Both the position numbers and the translations under genes were made by a program. 64,000 nucleotides of DNA. Source: Salarias fasciatus. Its lineage: Eukaryota; Chordata; Actinopteri; Blenniiformes; Blenniidae. The notes under the pieces are model-generated. The model made no database searches. It saw only the letters and a program-made list of their open reading frames with translations, and had not been told where the DNA came from. This document shows positions 52,401 to 60,726 of the stretch, in pieces. The DNA lies in contig NW_021941229.1 of NCBI RefSeq assembly GCF_902148845.1, positions 25,514,784 through 25,578,783 on the forward strand. Direction: 5' to 3'. Every line of letters begins with the position of its first letter. The first letter of the stretch is position 1.

Positions 52401-54021
52401 GTGGTGAGCGAGAGAAAGAGAGAGAGAGACGTTCTGAGCCCTCCTTCCGAAGGGCGAAGACCGGGAGGCGGGCAAGCGATGCGCGTGCGTGCTCCCGACA
52501 CAAAGTCTATCCGCTGCTTTTTGAATTTACTAAAGCGGGTTAGTAAGGAGGAGAGGTTGAAAGGCGAGCCTGTCTTCATATCTCAAACGCAGAGGCGGCG
52601 CAGCTCGAGCCAGCCGTCTTGCGGGTGTGATGTGAGAAGGAAGCGCGTGCTTGCGAGCGCGCGCACGAGGAGAAGAGAGAAATTAAGAAAGAAAACAGTT
52701 GCCAATATCATGAACGAGCTGCGGTCCTAGTTCACAATGAAAGAAACAAATGCATGAATTGCACTCCTACCTAACGGCCTGCCCAGGTCTCACCTGTGGT
52801 GTTCCGACGAGGACTGTGTGACCTCCAGGCGTGTGGCGGAAGCTTGGCGCGGCTGCAGCGGCAGCCTGTGTTGCAGTCGGCGAAATACGGTGATTTCGGC
52901 TGGGAGATCAGAGCCGTCGCTCTGATCGGTCGGGTTCTGCTGCGTCCAACAGAACTTTGGCTCTTTGGAGGATTCGCGTGAAGGGGTTCCGGTCTGCTGT
53001 GGTCCGGAGGCTGCTGAGGAGGAGGAGGAGAGGCGAGAAGCTGCTGCAGCGCGGCGGTGCGAGCTTTTACGTCTACTCCACTGAGGAAAAGTTTCACGGT
53101 GAAAAAGGGGAGGATGGAACAGTGGTTCAGGAACAGGGCCGCAGTCATAATGGTTGTGTCATTGGGCGCTGGAAGGCCATCAACCGCTTGGTGGAAGAGC
53201 AAGTGACGATGTGGAGGTAGTTGCTACCTCCGGAGGATCTGAGGACAGGCCCGATCCAGTCAACTCGCGGGTGAGACTCCGGGTTATGTTGGATTTAATA
53301 TTCCTTGGTGGAATATTTCAATTGATCAGTCCCAACACACGTCACCCTGGGAAACAGAGATAGTGTATTTACTCACATTTTTCTTGAGGGTAAAGCATGA
53401 TCATGGTTTAATTTGTGACATTAGGTTTCACTTTTTCAGAACTTTGCAGTTCTACTAGTGATATTTAAGGCTGCTGTTTGAGCTTCCTATACTGTCCTCA
53501 TATAGACAAACACCAGACAGTAGTTCACATTTCTATTTACTTTAGTCCATAAAGGTTATACATTATAGGCCACTGGTTACCAGCCTGTTCTGAGGGATCC
53601 AAACTCTCAATGTAAATCTCGCTGAAAGAGCCTCACAACACACCATGAGTGAAATCTCAGTGTCTTTGTAACCTCCAGTAACGAGGAGCTCCGTTTCTCT
53701 TCGGGTTCACGCTCCGTCTCGGGTCGCTTGTTGGACTAGTGTCCATTGAACAGCTTCAAACTTTAATTCACCAGTTTTATACCACGGAAGAAGTTTCAGC
53801 TCTAGTTTGGGTTAGGGTTAGGGTTGTTTCAGTGAAGACATTTGGTGTAACTCTCTCGGTTCACTCCTGATTTTCGTTTTGACAGATTTATCGTTCACTG
53901 AATGTTTCCTCCCTATGTTGACTGGGAGCTAAACTCTGTGTATAGTGGTTCATATTCAACACGTCCATGTCCTGGAAAGACTTTAAAACTTTAAAATAGT
54001 AATTTAAAAATTTATCTTTAA

Positions 54022-54529
54022 AGGTGCCTTAAGGAGTTTGCACGTTTTATGCGAAACAGCGCCCCCTGCAGGCCTTGGGCGTAACGCAGCTTAGTGAAAA
54101 ACTCGTCCCTGTGGCTCCCGTCCACGGAAGAGGGGAACTCCGTCTTCGCTCGTTTAGAAGCGCTCAAGTAAGATTTAAGTTTCTTTTACCTGGTGGAGTC
54201 TGTGTGGAGCTGTGGCAGTGCTAGAAGCCAGTCTGTTCTCACTTTCTGGAAGATCCTGCTCAGTTGTTGCTCACTAAGCATCTGGCGGAGTAATGGCGGA
54301 CATAATGAAACCTAACCAGCAGGAGCGCGCATTACATCATTCCTTTCAAATTCTACCCAAAAAAGTGCTGGTGCCGGACCGGCACTGTGACTTTCAAGTG
54401 ACAATTTAGCCCTGTTGAGGTACTTGTAATGAATATGTCAGGCCACATTGTACACATCATTAAAAATGTGTAACATATTTATGGTGGAAAATAAGTATTT
54501 TTAAGGTTGTAAAACTCCTTAATGCACCT
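54022..54529. mobile_element. TTAA-target MITE, second family, in copy A
   Basis: Ends AGGTGCCTTAAGGAGTTT and AAACTCCTTAATGCACCT are flanked by TTAA (54018-54021 and 54530-54533). Copy B has the empty site ATCTTTAAATAAATT near 63171. The interior includes GCGCCCCCTGCAGG, frequent in fish MITEs, and no open frame. Confidence 0.92.
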
Positions 54530-54679
54530 TTAAATAAATGATGCTTAAATTTAGCCGTTTTTTTTCTCATATAAATGTTGCTTTTTACTGCAGAGTTTGT
54601 ATGTTCTCCCAGAGTTCTGTGCTTTTCTGATGTATTTTTTTTAATGCACACGTATCTCCTGGTATCAAAGATCCTTTAA

Positions 54680-55067
54680 AGCGACACTAAGGAACTTTTC
54701 AACCTTAATAAAACATTTTAATATCTTTTGTGATGATACATCGACTTACAACTAGTTGAATGACACTCTGTCACACTAAAATACTCCAAATGTGCGGACT
54801 GCTTTACGGCATGCGCCATCATGATATAACATTATTTAGCCACCATTAGATTCATTTAGATTCATTACCGCGTCGCTCGCTATCCGTCCTTCACACAGCC
54901 ACTGGAAACAAATGTAGGAGGTCAGTCCGACAGCCCGCCACCAGGCAGCGTTTTACGACGGCACGCGCTAGTCCTCATGGGAACTGTAGTATTCTTTCAG
55001 GAAAAACTACCGCTTTTTGTCACTGGTGCCGCCAAAATCAACGAAAACTGAAAGTTAATTAGTTGCT
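54680..55067. mobile_element. TTAA-target MITE, same family as 51224, uninterrupted
   Basis: It begins AGCGACACTAAGGAACTTTT and ends with a decayed inverted copy before TTAA. Copy B has the empty site GATCCTTTAAGTTCCTAAAT near 63310. It provides the SINE-free reference for the 51224 copy. Confidence 0.9.
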
Positions 55068-55468
55068 TTAAAGTTCCTAAATCATAGAATTTCTTTGGAT
55101 TTTTTCAGAAATCTTGTATTTGTTTTACATGTTAAAACATTACGGATAATTTTAAATTAAATCTGCATAAAACTGATGAAACGTCTCTGGACAAGAGGAA
55201 CTTAAATTTGAGTTGGTGGAAAATAAACATCAAAAAGTGGCTCTATCACACATATTAGTTTGGCTTTTCCAGACCCAGAGGAGGAGACTCTGTTCTTCCA
55301 GTTGGACTTCAGGGACTGAGAAGTGAAATTAATCCACCTTTGAGCCTGTTTCCCTCCTGATCATCTCTCCTCAGCGTCACGTTGTGTCTTTTTGTTCCAG
55401 CTGGTTAATTCTCTGGTGCTGATGTCTTTCTGGCAGGTCTCTGCTCCTCCCGGTCCGATCCGGCCGTC

Positions 55469-56357
55469 ATGGACGTTTTCTTCGTCAACTCCTCGGTGCT
55501 GTTCGTGTCTCACAGACCGGGGAACCAGACGGCTGGCGAGCAGACGGCGTACGGCCGTGCCGCGACATGCCCGCCGTCCTCATCTGGTACCTGGGCCTGC
55601 AGTTCGCCAACATGTTCCTGGGCATCCCGGCCAACATCATGGTGCTGTGGCTCATCGCAGAGAGGGGCGCTCCCTCACCTCCGACATCTTCATCCTCCAC
55701 CTGGCGGTGCTGGACGTGCTCTTCTGCCTCATCCCGCCGCTGGAGCTGGCCAACATCGTCTTCCTCACTACCACATCTCGTACGTGCTGCGCTTCTTCTA
55801 CGGCATGAAGGACTCCTCGCTGCTCTTCCTCTCCTGCATCTGCCTGGACCGCTACGTGGCGGTGGTGCACCCCATCACCTTCACCGAGCTGAAGGACCGC
55901 CAGCACCGGGCCGTGCTGGCCGCGGCGGTCTGGCTCGTCACGCTGGCCTACGCCGCCGCCAAGTGCGTGGGCAACATCGCCAACTTCGAGAAGGTCTTCA
56001 TCGCCATGATCCTGGCCGCCTTCGCCTTCATGGTCTTCTGCAACATCGTCATCCTGTGGGCGCTGCAGCAGTCTGGTCCCCGACGAGATGCACCCCGTGA
56101 AGAAGAGGGCCTTCAAGATGGTGCTCATCATCCTTGCCATCATCGTCTTCAACTACTTCCCGCCCGTGGCGCTGTTCCCGTTCCAGGAGTACTTCTCCCC
56201 GAACGTCTTCCGCTGCTACATCAGCTACCTGGTGTTCGGCCTGATGGACATCAGCAGCACCATCCAGCCGCTGCTCTACCTGTCCAAGGAGAAGCTGCCC
56301 AGGAGCCTCAGCTGCTGCCGCCGCCGCCGCCGGGGCGGACAACCGCAGGGCGACTAA
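55469..56357 (+). CDS. class A (rhodopsin-like) G-protein coupled receptor, single exon, frame interrupted four times
   Basis: Starts MDVFFVNSSVLFVSHR with N-glycosylation sites (NSS, NQT). Seven-helix hallmarks follow in order: TM1 NMFLGIPANIMVLWLI, TM2 LHLAVLDVLF, TM3 with DRYVAVVHP, TM4 AAVWLVTLAYA, TM5 near AFAFMVFCNIVILW, TM6 VFNYFPPVALF, TM7 MDISSTIQPLLYL and a cysteine/arginine tail ending in TAA. The style suggests the P2Y/protease-activated group, but I cannot name the receptor. The reading frame moves four times (near 55550, 55668, 55768 and 56076), each time as if one base were missing, with no stop-making substitution between. At two sites a short G- or C-run one base longer would restore it. 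Assembly error or a very recent pseudogene are both possible. It follows directly after duplication copy A. Confidence 0.75.
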
Positions 56358-56523
56358 CCGCAGAGTCAGTAGGGAAGAGCGCAGGTTTAGTACGACACTC
56401 CTCAACACGCCGTGTGTGAATCGGCTCTTATCGTAGTGAAATGGAGGATTCAGTTCAGTTTTTTCTCACAGCGTCTAAAGTTTAGTAAAGCTTCATGATA
56501 AAATAATAATTCTACATAATTAA

Positions 56524-56936
56524 AGGTGCTGAAGGCAGGCTTTTGCTAGTTAATGCTAATTTTTCTGTGTTTTCTTTGGATTAAATGTTAGAGTATCCAT
56601 TGATAATCCTTTAGGAGTGTAGCATAACTGCACTACCGCGAGGCCGCAGCATTTCCATCTGTCTCTGTTCTGAGCTGAAAAGGAATCTCGACAGCTCCAG
56701 GTATCTTTGACCAATCAGAAGAGCCCCTGAGGCTCTAACCGTGATTGGTCAAGGGGTGTTCGTTGCACGTTCTTGTGGGAGGGGCTTAACTTGCGTAAGG
56801 GCGTGATGTCAGAGAAAACAGGACCGGATTGGCTGTGCTGGGTTTCAAATCGCCATCTTAGATGGGTCAAATCGCCATCTTGCTTAGGTAACCCTAAGCA
56901 AGATGGTGGAGATGCGGAATCCTGCCTACAGCACCT
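56524..56936. mobile_element. TTAA-target MITE, third family
   Basis: Ends AGGTGCTGAAGGCAGG and CCTGCCTACAGCACCT, with TTAA outside each (56520-56523 and 56937-56940). It is 413 bases and contains a short hairpin around CAAGATGG/CCATCTTG near 56870-56905. It lies 167 bases after the GPCR stop, possibly in its 3' UTR. Confidence 0.88.
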
Positions 56937-56940
56937 TTAA

Positions 56941-58082
56941 TATATCTGTAGTAATTTTTTGTGAAAACTTTCAGCAAAATATATAGAATGTAAAGATAAA
57001 AATTTGATTTCCAAAATCTGCTTTTCATTTGGCACTCTAAAACCCTAAAATATTTTGTAAAAGAACTGCAACTTTATTTCTTATAGTTTAGTGTTCTTTG
57101 CAAAAAATATATGCAAAAAATAAAATACTATTTAACCAATAAAACAGGCATGCATGAGTGTAAACTGATATGACTGCAAGTTTCAATTATCAAATCAAGA
57201 ATGCAGATTGTGTGAAAGTATAAAGGTCTGAGATTTTGACATAAAATGTGTAAAAGACACACAGTGCGTGTTTAAGTGTTGATGCATAAAGTGTATCGAA
57301 CATTTCCCCTCATTCAGATGAAATAATGACATACAGATCCAAACGAACACATTTTTCTGGTTATATTTCACTTTATTTTAGACACAAATCACAGAAACTC
57401 ACGATCCGCCTCTGGCAGTAAAGACTCTGCTGAATAGTGTTTTTTCGTTTTCAACAAATCGATCAGTTTCCGCCACAAACCGGAGATCTTCACTGAGGAA
57501 CCGTCCTCTGGCTGATTCACGACTAACTGAACGCTGCAGAAATTAGCTTCAGCAGACAAACGACTAACGCAGCGGTTTGGTGGGTGGAGTCCCAGGAAGC
57601 CTTTTAGTTCAATATGTTTTTAAAAATTCACTGAAATGTAATAAATACAAAGTTAAAGCACATGTGCAGCCGATACACGATCTAACAATCTTCTGTTGCT
57701 TTTGTTGACGAGTGCGAGGCGTTAAGGTCCATTTACATGTTTTCAAGTGAAAACAGATGTTAATGTTTACAGCGTTTTGCGACTGAATGGTTTCAATTGA
57801 GAAACAAGCAACAGCGCCCACTACTGGCCCGACCTGCTAACTGCATCCTTGTGCTGTTTCCGTGGAAACGGGGCTGATATCAAATTCCTACAGAATAACT
57901 ACAGAGCATATATATCTGGATTTACGAATCCTGAAATATCACAACTTTAAATTATTTGTCTAAGAAATTCACAGATAACTGGAGAGACTGACAGTATTAA
58001 TTCACTGATGCAGTTTACTTTTGTGAATAAAACTTCAGAACCAGCTGCAGAAAATACATCTGATCTCCACGTATTTCACACA
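56941..58082. other. AT-rich spacer, nothing recognised
   Basis: No exon or defined repeat was seen. AATAAA signals near 57119 could serve the GPCR transcript. Confidence 0.5.
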
Positions 58083-59780
58083 CAGGGTTGGGAGGGTTAT
58101 TTTTAAATTGTAATCCGGTACAATTACAAGTTACTTGTCAAAAAAAACATAATCAGTAACTTACTCTAATTACTTCAATTAAAAACTAACGTACTAGATT
58201 AGTTTTAGTTACGTTTAGATTACTTCACCAGCAAACATAAAAAAAAAAGACAAATACAATGATCCATCCTCACAGTGTATTGACAACTCTACACAGTAAA
58301 CACTAAATGCTCTGAGTGTTCTGAACTCTGCTGAACTCTGTGTTCGGCCCCAATTTATATAAACAACATGACCTTTGACCTCTAACCTACTGAGAATCTG
58401 ACTTTCTTTCTTTCTGACTCAGGATCAGCTCCATCAGTTCAGACTGTGTTCCTCTAGTAGTTCTACAGTCCAGCAGCAGAACCAGGAGCCGCATTGACAG
58501 TGTTAACACACATTGATATTAAATACTCAGTCTGCTGTGTAGCTGTACTGCTGTAACGAGGACCAGGGTTTAAACGACTTCAGGCATGCCAATGCACAGT
58601 ATTTTTTCAAGAGTTCAGAGTTGGTTCATTCCTCAGTGACAGGTAACATGCAGTCTCCAGTAAATCCTTCATACAGGCTGAAGATATTGGCTCCCTCAGA
58701 TTCTTCTGAGTTCAGCCTGGTGAGGCTGTGGTTCAGCTGTCAGCAGGTTACTGTCAGGTTAGCACTAGCAGGCTAATAACACTTTAGCTTCACTGTGAGT
58801 TTAGTGTATCATACCTATAGCGGTGTCTTCGGGTTTGATGAGTTCCTGGATGTTGAGAGCATTTTCACAGCTGGAGGCAGAACTTACATTGTATAGAGAA
58901 GTTCTGGGCCTCATCTGACTTAAAGGTGTAATACAGGATTTTCTTGAAACGACGAAGCCAAACATCTGTCACTCACTTTTTGAACAACGCGCATGCGCCA
59001 GACCATCCGCCCGGCTCTCCTTCTCTCCCAGGAAACGCGGAAGTGTACGAGCGCGATCTCCTCTTCTCCGGACGTGCACGGCTCTGTTTACAGTTTCTGC
59101 GATCCGCCTTGCTCATACATAAAGCTTGTTTTCCGAAACAGTTACAGCTTCATTATGTCAGACTCGCCATCGGTAAGTACGAGCTCAGAAGCTCACCGGC
59201 TACATAAACACTCTGAATGCGCATGCGCAAAAGGGAGAAGCTGATTGGGCGCGAGCACGTAGAACCGCCTTACGAAACCAGCTCGTCAGAATGATTGACA
59301 AACAGACCCACCAGTTATTTAGGTGATCCACTGGGAAACCAAAATCCTGTATTACACCTTTAAATACAAAATGTCTACGTTTCAAGCCAAAGAATGAGGT
59401 TCTCTCCCTGTTTCATTCACTGTTAAACATATCAGTTCAGCGGGAGGCTGCTCCAAGACAGCGGTCGATGCGGCGTCTATCATTTATATATCTACGGTAT
59501 CTATTGTTTATAGATCTATGGTGTGGCGGTTTGTGCCGTAAAGTGATGGAAAGTGTCGTAGAGTGTCACAATGTCTGTCTACGGCACGTAAGTCTGTTGT
59601 TGCTGGTATATTCCGTCTGATTTTAAAAAGTAATCCCGCTCAGTAATCCGTGTTTTTATCAGAAGTACCTGTAACGAGATTACATATTTTTTACGTGTAC
59701 TGTAACGGATTACAGTTACAATTTTTTTGTATCCTGATTATGTAACACCGTTACATGTAATCCGTTACTCCCCAACCCTG
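58083..59780. mobile_element. 1.7 kb non-autonomous hAT-type transposon with a nested MITE
   Basis: Ends CAGGGTTGGG and CCCAACCCTG, continuing as longer AT-rich inverted arms (GTAATCCG, GATTACA blocks). TTCACACA and TTCCCACA at 58075-58082 and 59781-59788 form an 8-base duplication with one mismatch. No transposase frame was found. A TTAA MITE lies inside at 58924. Confidence 0.85.
58924..59359. mobile_element. TTAA-target MITE carrying promoter-like sequence, ATG and splice donor
   Basis: Perfect inverted ends AGGTGTAATACAGGATTTT with TTAA on both sides (58920-58923 and 59360-59363). Unlike its neighbours it is CpG-rich: GCGCATGCGC (NRF1-type) occurs on both sides of the core, and a CCAAT box in reverse (ATTGG) lies near 59245. 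Between them ATGTCAGACTCGCCATCG runs into the donor GTAAGT at 59173. This looks like a promoter and first coding exon, either from the parent transposase gene or captured from a host gene. Confidence 0.85.
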
Positions 59781-60529
59781 TTCCCACACTTCATGAGATA
59801 ATAAGGAGAGCCCATTTTAACCAGAGGAAGTGGCGCAATGCCCCCCCCCCCCCTCCCAGATTAACTGGAACGCACAACAAGCTAATCCAAACATACATAC
59901 ATAGCTTTAAGGAATCATGAGTTACTTTAATATTACACTAATGTGTGTGATATTTATTGGTTTTTTTTAAATACAGGTCAAAATACATTGAAATATAAAT
60001 TTAGATTTTGCACAAACCCTTTCAGTGGGATAAAGTAAATGAATTTCAAAGTTAGACTGTTTTTTAATAGGAAATGATTCTGAAACGTTCCCATTGAGGA
60101 ATTCTGAGTGTAATACATAATTCACACAATTTTAATCAATGCATGTGGAATTTTGGAAGAATTTCTTTGTGAACAGTTAACATTTGAAATCAGGAATGGA
60201 GTTGACAAAATCTGCGTCCTCAGCTACAAATTGCACTTTTTAAACTCGTAACTTCTCTTATTTTGGCGAATAAATGACAGAAGAGCTATCAGGAGCCTCT
60301 CATTCATCAGTATTAAATACTTCTCTACTGAACCACAGACCAGACCAGACAACAGCGTACTGCACCACAAACATCACAGACGACTTGAGAGCCCAGCTTC
60401 AGCAGCAGTTTGGTGAAATAATCCAAGCTTCCCTCACTGGTTGTTGCTGGAAGCTTCTCCGGCAGTTTGTGACAAAAGCTCCAGACTTCGTGGATTTCGT
60501 GTTACTTCTGTGAAACCACATAGCAGAAG
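59781..60529. other. spacer, nothing recognised
   Basis: AT-rich, with a C-run near 59841-59852. The short frame at 60274-60513 continues antisense to the zinc-finger scrap and is not supported as a gene. Confidence 0.45.
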
Positions 60530-60722
60530 TCGCTCTTGGCGCCGACTCGACCTGCCCGGGACGAGCCGTCGCGTCCGAGGGAGCGTTTGTTTCGTCCCGG
60601 CTCTGCTCCTCCTCCGCCTTGTGGACCTTCAGGGCTTCTTGAGCGACGGCTGGTCGGTGTAGGTCTTCCCGCAGCGGCTGCAGAGGAAGAACTTCTCCTT
60701 GGTGTGGACCAGCTTGTCAGCG
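60530..60722 (-). pseudogene. C2H2 zinc-finger gene fragment
   Basis: On the minus strand it reads HTKEKFFLCSRCGKTYTDQP then SLKK. One base short of frame it continues (H)LKVHKAEEEQSRDE. Restoring the missing histidine base gives C-x2-C-x12-H-x3-H, a classic C2H2 finger after a linker resembling HTGEKPF. Only one finger and an acidic tail remain, and an in-frame stop lies just upstream, so this is the relic of a zinc-finger gene's last exon. It abuts the left edge of duplication copy B. Confidence 0.7.
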
Positions 60723-60726
60723 TGTC

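Larger units (their letters stand above)
50793..53337. mobile_element. LTR-like insertion (probable solo LTR fossil) in duplication copy A
   Basis: It begins TGTTGGGG and ends CCCAACA (7-base inverted ends within TG...CA), with CATG on the left and CACG on the right as a likely 4-base target duplication. Copy B keeps the uninterrupted site near 62333. No internal gene region or second LTR is visible, so a solo LTR is the best fit, though a DNA element with short inverted ends is not excluded. About 0.8 kb of its length is a nested TTAA MITE that itself contains a SINE. It is younger than the duplication but older than those nested insertions, and it appears broken and inactive. Confidence 0.5.
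49650..55265 (+). repeat. segmental duplication, copy A
   Basis: This copy is a patchwork of blocks homologous, in the same order and orientation, to 60727-63500. Shared blocks include the GAATTTGAAGCTC region, the GGGGCCAAACGAGACGTGG region, GGCCACTGGTTACCAGCCT and CGTCTCTGGACAAGAGGAA. Copy A is longer because it holds a 2.5 kb LTR-like insertion and two TTAA MITEs that copy B lacks. Confidence 0.9.

Noticed and set aside
53805-53826. GGGTTAGGGTTAGGG considered as interstitial telomere sequence
   Set aside because: Too short (about three units) to call.
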